From Planktothrix agardhii NIES-204 (GTDB lineage: Bacteria > Cyanobacteriota > Cyanobacteriia > Cyanobacteriales > Microcoleaceae), in contig AP017991.1 of assembly GCA_003609755.1 (NCBI GenBank), positions 372,001-436,000 of the forward strand: a stretch of 64,000 bases of DNA, in the 5' to 3' direction. Shown here piece by piece: positions 33,682 through 42,447 of this stretch. Each line of letters opens with the position of its first letter. Within the stretch, counting starts at the first letter, position 1. The position numbers and the translations under genes were made by a program. The notes beneath the pieces were generated by a model. It did not search any database and was not told the origin of the DNA. It saw only the letters and a program-made list of their open reading frames with translations.

Positions 33682-34749
33682 ATGGAACTAAATCCGGTCA
33701 ATGGTTTTGGGATGACAGCACCGACAACAGTAGAGGTGTCTCCCGAAAGTTTACGTTCTCTTGTTCGTCAAATTGAAGCAGAATTATATTGTAGTGAAGT
33801 CTATAATATTGCTTTAAAAAGTTTACAAAAAATGTTAGGACAGGCGGCAAGTAAAGCTGAAATTGTGATTAAAGCTGTGGGACGAGAAGCGATTCAATTG
33901 TCTTTAAAGCAAATGGCTAAACAAGAAACAACTATTATTTCTACCATGTCTGCTTCTGCTAATCATTCTATTTCTGTAACTGCTATTCCCTCGAATGATC
34001 AAGATATTTCTACTCCTACAGAAGTTCAAACTGTTGTAGTTTCTCCCCTGGGGTTAGTTGCGGGATATCAAGCACCAGATTTAACGGTAGAATCTTCGGA
34101 ACAAACTTCGACTATTTCTGGATCAGATAATATTCCTAAAACTAAAACTCAACGTCCGAATCAATCAGAAATCAATCAGCAAATTCATGAAAAACAAAAG
34201 ATTTATTTACAAGAAATTGGGGTAGAATTGCGTCAAGCTAGAGAATTCTATAGTCTTACATTACAGCAAATGCACTATTTTACTTTGGTTCCTTTGCATC
34301 ATTTAGAGGCTTTAGAAGAGGGAAAACTTGAGGCTTTACCGGAAGATGTTTATATTCGCGGGTTTATTTATCGAGCGGCGAATGCTTTGGGATTAGAAGG
34401 GGGGAAAATGGCATCATCTTTTCCTTGTTTGGAATTTAATCAACAACTAGGAAAGTCGGCTTCTAAGATTGATATAGATTCAGAATTTTATCTTAATTCA
34501 GTTCATTTATATTTAGGCTATGCGACTATTCTAGCAGGTTCCATGGGAGGGGTCGCTTGGTTATCTCAACAAAATATTCCCAATGTAACTCCCCCCCCCG
34601 ATATCCAAAATTTATTGGAACAAAAAACTCCCCAATCTCGCCATCAAGAACAAACAAATCCCATACCCGGAAGAAAGTCAAAAACCAGTGAAGTTGAGAT
34701 TGGCTTAGATTTTTCTCCTCCTGAAATGATGAACAATGCGATCACTTAA
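33682..34749 (+). CDS. RodZ-like helix-turn-helix membrane protein
   Basis: 355 residues. The first 110 form helices (VEVSPESLRSLVRQIEAELY) and a low-complexity Ser/Thr-rich linker. About residues 170-255 are a RodZ/HTH_25-type domain: LQEIGVELRQAREFYSLTLQQMH with LHHLEALEEGKLEALPEDVYIRGFIYRAANALGL. A single transmembrane helix follows (LYLGYATILAGSMGGVAWL, about 274-292), then a Pro-rich tail. RodZ anchors MreB, and mreBCD lie 22 kb away. The long N-terminal extension before the HTH is not part of classical RodZ. GGCGGGG precedes the ATG. Confidence 0.75.
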   Translation: MELNPVNGFGMTAPTTVEVSPESLRSLVRQIEAELYCSEVYNIALKSLQKMLGQAASKAEIVIKAVGREAIQLSLKQMAKQETTIISTMSASANHSISVTAIPSNDQDISTPTEVQTVVVSPLGLVAGYQAPDLTVESSEQTSTISGSDNIPKTKTQRPNQSEINQQIHEKQKIYLQEIGVELRQAREFYSLTLQQMHYFTLVPLHHLEALEEGKLEALPEDVYIRGFIYRAANALGLEGGKMASSFPCLEFNQQLGKSASKIDIDSEFYLNSVHLYLGYATILAGSMGGVAWLSQQNIPNVTPPPDIQNLLEQKTPQSRHQEQTNPIPGRKSKTSEVEIGLDFSPPEMMNNAIT

Positions 34750-34756
34750 TTATATC

Positions 34757-35131
34757 CTATATTTTCTGAAAAATCAAGGATAAATTATTAGCTGGCATCG
34801 GTATTACTTCCACTAACCGGAAATTTTCTAATTCCACAATTGTAACAACTTCTTCTAAGGCAGTAATCGGAAATTCCTGTAAGCAAAAGGGCAATTTTAA
34901 ATCAGGATTTTCGACTGACCAAACCGATTTCTGTACATCTAATTCTAAAGGAGGAAATAAATTATCTGAAGGGAAATTATTTTCCCAAGCTAAAATACTG
35001 GCTTGCAAAAGCGGATTAACTTCCGATGGCAACCATTTTATCGGTTTCAACTCAGGGGCAAAAAATACCCCGTGTTGTCCCGTACCACTAGCTATTTCTA
35101 ATACCCTCACGCCCCCTAAAGGGGGTCGCAC
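34757..35131 (-). pseudogene. Broken DUF938 (SAM methyltransferase-like) gene
   Basis: The 124-codon frame keeps VLEIASGTGQHGVFFAPELK (SAM-binding motif I) and PIKWLPSEVNPLLQASILAW with PPLELDV, then jumps from VENPDLKLPF to ITALEEVVTIVELENFRLVE and the terminal PMPANNLSLIFQ. Intact DUF938 proteins are about 200 residues and have some 80-90 residues between those blocks; these are gone, as are the normal first 30 or so residues. The N-terminal break coincides with an IS200/IS605-like end at 35104-35170, whose sequence supplies the first codons (MRPPLGGVR). Two deletions in one gene make function very unlikely. Confidence 0.8.
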
Positions 35132-35170
35132 TACATCCCACGACTGAAGTACGTGGGCTTTGTGCGAGGA
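35104..35170. mobile_element. IS200/IS605-like element end (hairpin remnant)
   Basis: GCCCCCTAAAGGGGGTC is followed by CCCACG (35137-35142), ACTGAAGTA and CGTGGG (35152-35157), then CTTTGTGCGAGG. The CCCACG...CGTGGGCTTTGTG pattern is what I know from right ends of IS200/IS605-family elements in cyanobacteria. No tnpA or tnpB is present, so this is a solo end left after deletion, or a short non-autonomous derivative. It abuts the truncated DUF938 gene. Confidence 0.6.
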
Positions 35171-35285
35171 TTATTGTAAAATATAAACAGCGAAAATTTT
35201 TTAAGTAGATTACCCTTGTTAGATATAATTTACGCAAAATCTTTTCTGTGACTGGAAATTTTAGCTAAGATCTATTTAATGTATT

Positions 35286-36113
35286 ATGACTAATTCCCAT
35301 CCTATTCCTGTAATTGTTAATGGTGCTGGCGGAAAAATGGGCCGAGAAGTGATTAAAGCGGTCGCCGCATCTCCCGATATGACCTTGTTAGGGGCAATTG
35401 ATCATAACCTGGCTTATCAAGAACAGGATGCGGGAACTTTGGTCGGAATTGAACCCTTGGAAGTTCCGATTACCAATGACCGAGAGGGAATGTTAGCCAT
35501 GGCTGCCCAGGAAAAACAGCCTGGAGTTATGGTAGATTTCACCCATCCTGATTCAGTTTACGACAATATTCGGGCGGCGATCGCTTATGGCGTGCGTCCA
35601 GTTGTGGGAACTACGGGGTTAAGTCCGGCCCAAATTCAAGACTTAGCCGAATTTGCCGATAAAGCCAGTATGGGGTGTTTGCTGATTCCTAATTTTTCCA
35701 TTGGCATGGTATTATTACAACAAGCAGCAATCGCCGCTTCTCGATATTTTGATCATGTTGAAATTATCGAATTACATCATAATCAAAAAGCCGATGCTCC
35801 CAGTGGAACTGCCATTCAAACGGCACAATTATTAGCAGAATTAGGGAAAACCTATAATTCTCCCCTAGTTACAGAAACCGAAAAAATCACCGGGGCTAGA
35901 GGCGCCGAAGCTGGAGAAGGAATTAGAATTCATAGTATTCGTTTACCTGGATTAATTGCCCATCAAGAGGTAATTTTTGGGGCTGCGGGTCAAATTTATA
36001 CCCTGCGTCACGATACTAGCGATCGCTCTTGTTATATGCCCGGAGTTCTACTGGCTATTCGCAAAGTCTTAGCCTTGAAAAACTTGGTTTATGGATTAGA
36101 AAAAATTTTATAA
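35286..36113 (+). CDS. dapB: 4-hydroxy-tetrahydrodipicolinate reductase
   Basis: 275 residues. NAD(P)H-dependent step of lysine and diaminopimelate synthesis. [16 protein letters not shown] is the cofactor-binding motif; [13 protein letters not shown] and VVGTTGLSP follow; [19 protein letters not shown] carries the catalytic His and Lys and the substrate-binding Ser-Gly-Thr. The length and motif order are normal. Tandem GGGAACA repeats begin 2 bp after its stop. Confidence 0.96.
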   Translation: MTNSHPIPVIVNGAGGKMGREVIKAVAASPDMTLLGAIDHNLAYQEQDAGTLVGIEPLEVPITNDREGMLAMAAQEKQPGVMVDFTHPDSVYDNIRAAIAYGVRPVVGTTGLSPAQIQDLAEFADKASMGCLLIPNFSIGMVLLQQAAIAASRYFDHVEIIELHHNQKADAPSGTAIQTAQLLAELGKTYNSPLVTETEKITGARGAEAGEGIRIHSIRLPGLIAHQEVIFGAAGQIYTLRHDTSDRSCYMPGVLLAIRKVLALKNLVYGLEKIL

Positions 36114-36114
36114 T

Positions 36115-36197
36115 GGGGAACAGGGAACAGGGAACAGGGAACAGGTAATGGGTAATAAGTTGTGGGTTTTGGGTTTTGGGTTTTGGGTTTTGGGTAA
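36115..36197. repeat. Tandem repeats GGGAACA and GGGTTTT
   Basis: Four GGGAACA heptamers (36115-36144) pass into GGTAATGGGTAAT and then about five GGGTTTT heptamers (to 36197). They begin right after the dapB stop. Slippage-prone heptamer arrays of this type mark many intergenic gaps in this window (1939, 25930, 36115, 36339). Confidence 0.85.
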
Positions 36198-36338
36198 TGA
36201 TGATTGATTTTTTGAATGTTATAATAACTGATTTAGGGGAATAGGGAATAATGATTCATTTTTCCAGTGTTCTAATAAAATCAATATCATGCTAATTTAC
36301 CATGGGAGTTTCGTTTATTAAATATTCCCTATCTCTCC

Positions 36339-36375
36339 CCATTACCTATTACCCATTACCTATTACCCATTACCT
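36339..36375. repeat. Inverted-orientation ATTACCC tandem repeats
   Basis: ATTACCTATTACCCATTACC units, the complement of the GGTAAT units at 36145-36155 and 1939-1965. They end 15 bp before the next start codon, so they lie in that gene's untranslated leader. Pairing with the opposite-strand copy 190 bp upstream could form a large stem. Confidence 0.75.
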
Positions 36376-36389
36376 AAACATAAACAAAA

Positions 36390-37133
36390 ATGCTTGTTCC
36401 CATAACTCGTCAAACATTTGAAGACTTAATTCCCGGCGTGGCGACGGGAGAACAATATAAGTATTGTTGGGGAAAACCCAGGGATTTTTTAAAGCGTCTA
36501 TTGGTTTCTGCGGTTTGTTTAGCAATTTGGATTTTTCTGGAATATACCGTAGAAGGAGATACCCTAAGAATCCTAATATTAATCGCCGGAATTAGCTCCT
36601 CTTTATATTGGTTATGGATGCCCGTTTGGGAAGCCAGTTGGCGGAATATTAAATATCGAAAATATCCCTATGCCGGATTTTTACAGGGAAAAATTCTCGA
36701 TTTTTATATTAGTGAAGCGGTTACAGAACAACAGGAATCTGTGAACAAGCGCGGAGAACTAATTATTATTGAAAACCTGGAAAGAAGAATTAATGTAGAA
36801 GTCGGAGATGCCACCGGGTTTAGTACCTTAATTCAAGCGCCCCTAAATCGCAACCATAAACGCCTACGTCGGGGTCAAGTTGCCCAAATGATTGTGATGT
36901 CTTATTTAGATGATTTAAGCGAAATTAATGAAGTTTCCGATATCTATATTCCTAGTCAAAACCTTTGGATTAGTGACTATCCCTACGTCCGTCGAGATAT
37001 TTTCAAGGAAATTAGTCATCGTTTCCAGTCCCGTCGTCCCAGAAAAGCACCCGCTTCTCCCCAAACTTCCGCAATTGAACGCTATCAACCCGCAAACAGT
37101 TATGATCAAGTTTATGATGATGATCAACCTTAA
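36390..37133 (+). CDS. Conserved cyanobacterial membrane protein of unknown function
   Basis: 247 residues. Two transmembrane helices lie near the N-terminus (LLVSAVCLAIWIFLEYTV and ILILIAGISSSLYWLWMPVW). A soluble domain follows (YAGFLQGKILDFYISEAVTE, GELIIIENLERRINVEVGDATGFSTLIQAPLNRNHKRLRRGQVAQMIVMSYLDD), with a polar tail ending DDDQP. Homologues in databases are, I recall, sometimes labelled phosphate ABC transporter permease, but there are too few membrane segments for that. No function is proposed. Confidence 0.75.
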   Translation: MLVPITRQTFEDLIPGVATGEQYKYCWGKPRDFLKRLLVSAVCLAIWIFLEYTVEGDTLRILILIAGISSSLYWLWMPVWEASWRNIKYRKYPYAGFLQGKILDFYISEAVTEQQESVNKRGELIIIENLERRINVEVGDATGFSTLIQAPLNRNHKRLRRGQVAQMIVMSYLDDLSEINEVSDIYIPSQNLWISDYPYVRRDIFKEISHRFQSRRPRKAPASPQTSAIERYQPANSYDQVYDDDQP

Positions 37134-37540
37134 CCTCAAAATCCATCCCCAATACATTAAATAATCTAATACCTACAACCGAATAATTTTAAAATTCAAA
37201 ATTATCCCCGTTTTACAATTCTTAACAAAAGCCCGATTATTGAGAAAAACTTCTATTAAGCCCACCACTTGACAATACTTTCAGCCAATGTTAGAGTTTT
37301 CATAAATAGACTATGATTGGTCTTTCTATACCCCTAGCCCAAATCAAGAGCCACAAAGCCGATAAAAATCCTAAATATCAATAAAACCCCCAAAAATCAC
37401 CCCTAATAAAACCCCCATCAGAAACTTTATAAATTCCACCCTTTCCCAACCCCCTTGACAAAAACACTAAAATATGATATGGGCTAACCAATAAATTAGT
37501 ATTTGTCACCCCTTCGTGTCTTTGTGGTTAAATGAGTTGA
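37134..37540. other. AT-rich spacer, nothing recognised
   Basis: 407 bp between the membrane protein gene and the cobH stop; the flanking genes converge. There are C-rich and A-rich stretches (CCCCCAAAAATCACCCC near 37388) but no reading frame of note, tRNA or clear hairpin with a T-run. Confidence 0.5.
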
Positions 37541-38167
37541 TTAACTCCCATTTCCTTCTCTACCATAGGCTTGCCAAGCCAGATCAACCAAAGCATCCAC
37601 CAAAGCCACGGCCACTACCGCACTCCCCTTGCGTCCATCAATCCGAATATGGGGAACCATGGAATCATTCAAACGAGACTTAGCGACATCAGCCCCAACA
37701 AAACCCGAAGGCGTAGCAATCACCAAAGCGGGCTTAATTTCCTCCGCCTCAATTAAATCCACTATCCCAGAAAGGGCTGTTTGTTCCTGACCAATCACAA
37801 AAATAGCCTCGGGATAGCGCCTTGCTAACGTCTCAATTCCCCAAGCCGAGCGAGTTTTTTCCCGTTGGGGTCGAGTTACCGCCTCCATAGAACAATAAAC
37901 CGGATTAGCAAAAGTCGAAAGAATCCGGGGAGTAATCCCGACTTGTACCATAGGCACATCCACCACAATCGTTGTCCGGGCAGCTAAGGCCGCCGCCCCA
38001 CCTTGTAAAGCTTGGTCAGAAAACCGCACTAAACTTTTATATTCAAAATCCGCCGTCGCATAAATAACCCGACGCACAATTTCATATTCGGCTGGCGAAA
38101 AGACATGATCGCCAATTTCACCATCAATAATTCCTAAACTCTGGGCATCCGTAATATGCCATTCCAT
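37541..38167 (-). CDS. cobH: Precorrin-8X methylmutase
   Basis: 208 residues. It moves a methyl group from C-11 to C-12 to give hydrogenobyrinate (or the cobalt form) in cobalamin synthesis. Motifs: FSPAEYEIVRRVIYATADFEY, ALAARTTIVVDVPMVQVGI, CSMEAVTRPQREKTRSAWGIE, VIATPSGFVGADVAKSRL, RIDGRKGSAVVAVALVDALV. In characterised CobH/CbiC the catalytic His occupies the position where Tyr36 stands here (VIYATADFEY versus VHA). I believe this Tyr is usual in cyanobacteria, so the gene is probably functional with a variant mechanism. No cobalamin riboswitch is seen upstream. Confidence 0.93.
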   Translation of the reverse strand: MEWHITDAQSLGIIDGEIGDHVFSPAEYEIVRRVIYATADFEYKSLVRFSDQALQGGAAALAARTTIVVDVPMVQVGITPRILSTFANPVYCSMEAVTRPQREKTRSAWGIETLARRYPEAIFVIGQEQTALSGIVDLIEAEEIKPALVIATPSGFVGADVAKSRLNDSMVPHIRIDGRKGSAVVAVALVDALVDLAWQAYGREGNGS

Positions 38168-38330
38168 TGTGACTCGCCGATTATTACTGAAGTTCTGGGG
38201 ATAAGTAAAGTTTACCTAGCACAACCAGATTACAACTTACCCAGTGTATCAGGTTGTTGCGGTGATTGCCAAAAAAGTGAGGGAAAATCGGTCAGACTCC
38301 ATTAAATGCCACCGACTTTCCTAATTCTGC

Positions 38331-39134
38331 TTAACCTTCCTGGGAGAAGGACTGATTTAATAATGGAGTCAGATAGGCTACCAAGAAACCAATTAAAAAG
38401 CCCGAAATATTACGGACAAGGGGAAGCCATTCTTGGGTACGAGAAATTACCGGGCCAATTCCGAAGGCAATAAATAAAATTCCCCACAGAGGCGAGAAAA
38501 TTAACGCCCACTGCCAGGAAATTAATTGTCCCGACTTGCGGGGAATACTCGCCACGCCGCAAATAATCCCACCGATAGCAGAAGTAATTAGGGTTAAAAT
38601 CCATTGTTCTGGAGGAAGCCCCGGAACTACCCGACAACCGCCTTGGATTAAACAGCCTTGAATGGTATCAATAGATTGGATAATAGACTGATCTTCTCCA
38701 TTGTCTCTAACAAAATATTGATTTCCGAAGCGAGTTTGTAACTCCACCCAGAATGTCCGAGACAGAAACGGGTAAACCTGACGACCGACGCTAAAGTTCA
38801 GGATATTACCGCCCCGTTCATCAGCTACGACTAAAACGCTTTTATCATCGAGTCCCCAATATTCCTTAACAGCGCGACCGGGGGTTTGGTCAAATTGAGT
38901 TAATACCCTAACTTTCCAACCTGTTTCGGTTTCAAAGTTTTCTATATCCTTGGCCAATAGATTTTCCTGAATATCGGTGAAAATTCCCGCCAGGTCAATG
39001 ACCGGAGTTTGAATCTGAGGAAGTAGGTCAGGATTATTAAAGGCATGAGCAACAGGGGTAATTGCCCAGGTGGAGAGGGTAATAGCTAATATAGCAATAG
39101 AGAGGAGTAATCTATTGAGCCAATTCTGTTGCAT
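38331..39134 (-). CDS. psb32: TPM-domain thylakoid protein, Psb32-like
   Basis: 267 residues. A signal peptide (about 1-31, ending PVAHA) leads to a lumenal TPM domain: TPVIDLAGIFTDIQENLLAKDIENFETETGWKVRVLTQFDQTPGRAVKEYW, SVLVVADERGGNILNFSVG. After it come three hydrophobic segments (about 175-195, 208-225, 238-257). Psb32 protects photosystem II from photodamage and speeds its repair. The family length matches. It lies 163 bp upstream of cobH on the same strand. Confidence 0.88.
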   Translation of the reverse strand: MQQNWLNRLLLSIAILAITLSTWAITPVAHAFNNPDLLPQIQTPVIDLAGIFTDIQENLLAKDIENFETETGWKVRVLTQFDQTPGRAVKEYWGLDDKSVLVVADERGGNILNFSVGRQVYPFLSRTFWVELQTRFGNQYFVRDNGEDQSIIQSIDTIQGCLIQGGCRVVPGLPPEQWILTLITSAIGGIICGVASIPRKSGQLISWQWALIFSPLWGILFIAFGIGPVISRTQEWLPLVRNISGFLIGFLVAYLTPLLNQSFSQEG

Positions 39135-39301
39135 GGGAGATCCTATAAGTGTCTATAATTGTGAGCAATATTGGTTTTTTGTTAACCGAGAGATAATCAG
39201 ACTCTCATATTTCTTTACAATTATTAACTTTATCACAGAATAGGCAATCAGCGACCAATACAGGCCAGAGGCGTCGGCAAAATTTCACCCGTCGCCAAGA
39301 A

Positions 39302-39431
39302 AGAAACCGGGTTTCTGCCATCACCTTTGCTATGAACAGAAATCTTAGTTAAGAAACCGGGTTTCTGTCATCATTTTTGCTACTAACAGAAATATCAGTT
39401 AAGAAACCCGGTTTCTGACCCAATTATTAAA
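39302..39431. repeat. Three tandem 50-bp palindrome units (AGAAACCGGGTTTCT)
   Basis: AGAAACCGGGTTTCT at 39302 and 39352 and AGAAACCCGGTTTCT at 39402 occur with an exact 50-bp period; the spacers (TCATTTTTGCTACTAACAGA and relatives) are also alike. The third unit with its flank (39382-39431) matches 57801-57850 at 49 of 50 bases. Further palindromes lie at 42371, 42422, 52696, 52746, 57821, 60038 and 60089. Confidence 0.9.
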
Positions 39432-39496
39432 TGGGGTTGGGCGGGTTGATTTAGGTTAATTATTATTAACCTAAATCCCGGCGAACCCGCCCCTAC
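39432..39496. repeat. GGGCGGGTT...AACCCGCCC palindromic repeat, left copy
   Basis: GGGGTTGGGCGGGTT, then GATTTAGGTTAAT-TATT-ATTAACCTAAATC, then CCGGCGAACCCGCCCC. The outer arms (GGGCGGGTT / AACCCGCCC) and inner arms (GATTTAGGTTAAT / ATTAACCTAAATC) both pair, so the segment can fold into one long hairpin. It lies 52 bp beyond the stop of the first VCBS gene and could end its transcript. A second copy lies at 57971-58035 (61 of 65 bases the same). Confidence 0.85.
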
Positions 39497-39547
39497 ATTC
39501 AAAAGATATACATTATCTGCGAAGTTGTTGAGAAAAGATCGCCTCCC

Positions 39548-42313
39548 CTAAATTAAATCAATGCTGAGGCGATAATTAGTCCGGGCACTATCTTGGGGAT
39601 ATACCCGTACATAATAAGTCCCAGGAGCAAGTTGCTGTTGTATAATTTCTGAGGATATTCCCTTCTGATTTGATTGACTGATTAACTCCTGCTCACTGCC
39701 ATATAAATTGATATTGGCATCTTTAAATAGTCCGTCAAGAACTAATACTAAAGTGCCTTTGCGATCTAATTGCAAACGGTAATAGTCGTCGGTGTCTCGA
39801 ATTACCCCTTCGGTAAAACCAATTTGGTCATTTCGACTAATTTCTTGTTTAACTTTACCGAGGTTAACCGCCGTCTTAAAACTATCCCCTGGTTTGTCAC
39901 CCCCGGTGTCGTTGTCGTTATCTGTAATTTTGCCTATAGCGCTTTTATCTCCCAAGTCGGCATTTTTGGGTTTACTGAGGTTGAGGAAGAAGGTTTCATT
40001 ATCTTCGTCGAGGGTGTCGCCCAGGATGGGAACAATGATAGTTTTTTGGGTTTGGTTGGGTTGAAAGGTGAGTTTACCGTTAGTGCGTTGATAGTCTTCC
40101 CCTACCTTAGCGGTGCCGTCGCTGGTGGCGTAACTGACTTCAACTTTTTGATTAACTTTGGTATTAAGACTGACAGTGAATTTCGCTTGCTTTTTGCCGT
40201 CGTCACCTTCTATGATTTGGGTATCTTTGATAGAAATTTTGGCTAAGTCATCATTAGTAATACTTCCTATTGCCTGTTTCTTTCCGAGTTGGGCATTTTG
40301 GGGTTTACTCAGGAGCAACTTAAAGGTTTCATTCGCTTCTAGTTTGGTATCCCCAAAAACAGGAACATTGATGGTTTTGCGGGTTTCACCCGGTTTAAAG
40401 GTGAGTTTACCGTTGGTGCGTTGATAGTCTTCCCCTGCCTTAGCGGTGTCGTTGGTGGTGGCGTAGTTGACGGTTACGGTTTGGGTTCTGGGGGTATTAA
40501 GACTAACGGTGAATTTCGCTTGCTTTTTGCCGTTGTCACCTTCTATGATTTGGGTATCTTTGATAGAAATTTGGGCGATATTGGGAGTGGTGTTTTTGTA
40601 CAGTTTCGAGATGTAGTTGTATGAATTATCCTCACCCGTCAACAGCAAGTCGGGTTTACCGTCCCCATTGTAGTCAGCCCAGGCTACGGAACTCCAGCCA
40701 ACACCCGGAAGGGAAACACTGGTATCTTCGGTGAAACCACTGCCTGTGTTTTTGTACAGTTTTGAGATCTTGTTGGATATGGTTTCTGAACTATAACTAT
40801 CGAAACCCGTCAACAGGAAGTCGGGTTTACCGTCCCCATTGTAGTCAGCCCAGGCTACGTAACTGCTGATAACACCAGGAAGGGAAACACTGGTATCTTC
40901 GGTGAAACCACTGCCTGTGTTTTTGTACAGTTTCGAGATGTAGTAGCCTGAATTACCATCGTAACCCGTCAACAGCAAGTCGGGTTTACCGTCTCCATTG
41001 TAGTCAGCCCAGGCTACGGAACTGTAGCCAACACCGGGAAGGGAAATAGAGGTATCTTCGCTGAAACCATTGCCTGTGTTTTTGTACAGTTTTGAGATGG
41101 GGTTATTTGAATTATCTTTACCCGTCAACAGGAAGTCTTGTTTACCGTCCCCATTGTAGTCAGCCCAGGCTACGGAACTCCGGCCAACACCCGGAAGGGA
41201 AAGACTGGTATCTTCAATGAAACCACTGCCTGTGTTTTTGTACAGTTTTGAGATCTTGTTGGATATGGTTTCTGAACTATAACTATCGAAACCCGTTAAG
41301 AGGAAGTCTGGTTTACCGTCCCCATTGTAGTCAGCCCAGGCTACGGAACTGCTGCTAACACCAGGAAGGGAAACACTGGTATCTTCAATGAAACCACTAC
41401 CTGTATTTTTGTACAGTTTCGAGATGTAGCCTGAATTACCATCGTAACCCGTTAAGAGGAAGTCTGGTTTACCGTCCCCATTGTAGTCAGCCCAGGCTAC
41501 AGAACTGCCGCTAACACCCGGAAGGGAAAGACTGGTATCTTCAATGAAACCACTGCCTGTGTTTTTGTACAATCTCGAGATGTCGTTATTTGAATTATCT
41601 TTACCAGTCAACAGGAAGTCTGGTTTACCGTCTCCATTGTAGTCAGCCCAGACTACGGAACCGTAGTAAACACCCGGAAGGGAAATACTGGTATCTTCGG
41701 TAAAGGATGGCTCCGATGCTTCGAGTATGACCGTTTGATCCTCAAGAGTAACTACCACCTGATCGGTTTCTGAGCGCAAACGGGCTATTTCAGAGGCACT
41801 CAACCCATCCCCTTGAACCAATGCCGCCAATAACTCGCCCTCATCCCCTGGAGTATCGACTTGATTTAACTGAGAGTCTAACCAATGTCCCAACTCTTCG
41901 ATGATTACGTTGACTAGATGGGGAGAGGGTTCGGTGTCGCTGGTAATCACAGTATTAGGATCAATCAAACTATCGGCTAAATAGACTGTACCCGTGAGGG
42001 AGTCAAACCCTCCGACCGCGCCATTCATCAACTCTGCTGAGACCAGGGTGATCTGAGGTAACTCATCGCTAACAGGTAAAGCATCAATGAGTGTTCTCGC
42101 CAATTCGATATCCGTTGACTGGCCAAACACCGTTTGCAGATCGGTGGCCAAGGTCGGGGAAGCGATAAATTCCGTTAACTTATCCTCAACCAGAGTCAGG
42201 GCCTCCTCAATTATTCCTGCTGCCCTCAAAGGTTCGACAGATAGATTCCCGATCAATATTATCGGTAAATTTTCGCTGAATGGAAGATTGAAAGCTTTCG
42301 GGTTGTTTTCCAT
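39548..42313 (-). CDS. Giant repeat protein A: zincin-like head, seven FG-GAP/VCBS repeats, two Calx-beta, one PPC-like domain
   Basis: 921 residues. Residues 1-205 form a domain with VNVIIEELGHWLDSQLNQVDTPGDEG; it resembles a zinc-protease HExxH site in which the first His is Glu, so catalysis is doubtful. Seven repeats of SxSLPGVxxSSVAWADYNGDGKPDFLLTG follow (about 205-580), FG-GAP/VCBS blades with DxNxDGxxD calcium loops that should make a beta-propeller. Two Calx-beta modules (about 585-800; ISIKDTQIIEGD...GEDYQRTNGKLTF) and one PPC-like domain (about 810-921) end in NYRLSIDLI. There is no signal peptide and no transmembrane helix. It is probably extracellular, calcium-binding and adhesive. 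A tandem paralogue lies upstream. Confidence 0.88.
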   Translation of the reverse strand: MENNPKAFNLPFSENLPIILIGNLSVEPLRAAGIIEEALTLVEDKLTEFIASPTLATDLQTVFGQSTDIELARTLIDALPVSDELPQITLVSAELMNGAVGGFDSLTGTVYLADSLIDPNTVITSDTEPSPHLVNVIIEELGHWLDSQLNQVDTPGDEGELLAALVQGDGLSASEIARLRSETDQVVVTLEDQTVILEASEPSFTEDTSISLPGVYYGSVVWADYNGDGKPDFLLTGKDNSNNDISRLYKNTGSGFIEDTSLSLPGVSGSSVAWADYNGDGKPDFLLTGYDGNSGYISKLYKNTGSGFIEDTSVSLPGVSSSSVAWADYNGDGKPDFLLTGFDSYSSETISNKISKLYKNTGSGFIEDTSLSLPGVGRSSVAWADYNGDGKQDFLLTGKDNSNNPISKLYKNTGNGFSEDTSISLPGVGYSSVAWADYNGDGKPDLLLTGYDGNSGYYISKLYKNTGSGFTEDTSVSLPGVISSYVAWADYNGDGKPDFLLTGFDSYSSETISNKISKLYKNTGSGFTEDTSVSLPGVGWSSVAWADYNGDGKPDLLLTGEDNSYNYISKLYKNTTPNIAQISIKDTQIIEGDNGKKQAKFTVSLNTPRTQTVTVNYATTNDTAKAGEDYQRTNGKLTFKPGETRKTINVPVFGDTKLEANETFKLLLSKPQNAQLGKKQAIGSITNDDLAKISIKDTQIIEGDDGKKQAKFTVSLNTKVNQKVEVSYATSDGTAKVGEDYQRTNGKLTFQPNQTQKTIIVPILGDTLDEDNETFFLNLSKPKNADLGDKSAIGKITDNDNDTGGDKPGDSFKTAVNLGKVKQEISRNDQIGFTEGVIRDTDDYYRLQLDRKGTLVLVLDGLFKDANINLYGSEQELISQSNQKGISSEIIQQQLAPGTYYVRVYPQDSARTNYRLSIDLI

Positions 42314-42370
42314 GGTTTTAATCCTTGTCTGATAGACCTAGTTTTTCAAGAAATGTTAATCAAGTTCAAT

Positions 42371-42436
42371 AGAAATTGGGTTTCTGCTATTACTGTTTCT
42401 AGCTAATAGAAAGATTGATTCAGAAACAGGGTTTCT
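42371..42436. repeat. Two degenerate AGAAAC-GGGTTTCT palindromes between the paralogues
   Basis: AGAAATTGGGTTTCT (42371-42385) and AGAAACAGGGTTTCT (42422-42436), 51 bp apart, fill the 134-bp gap between giant proteins A and B. The spacing matches the 50-bp period at 39302. Confidence 0.75.
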
Positions 42437-42447
42437 AACTATCCCAG

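Noticed and set aside
36390-37133. Phosphate ABC transporter permease
   Set aside because: Only two transmembrane helices and no permease EAA-type motif; any such label would be a propagated error.
39302-39416. Regular 50-bp palindromic repeats suggesting a CRISPR array
   Set aside because: The spacers are alike rather than unique, there are only three units and no cas gene is near; the palindrome is a dispersed intergenic repeat.
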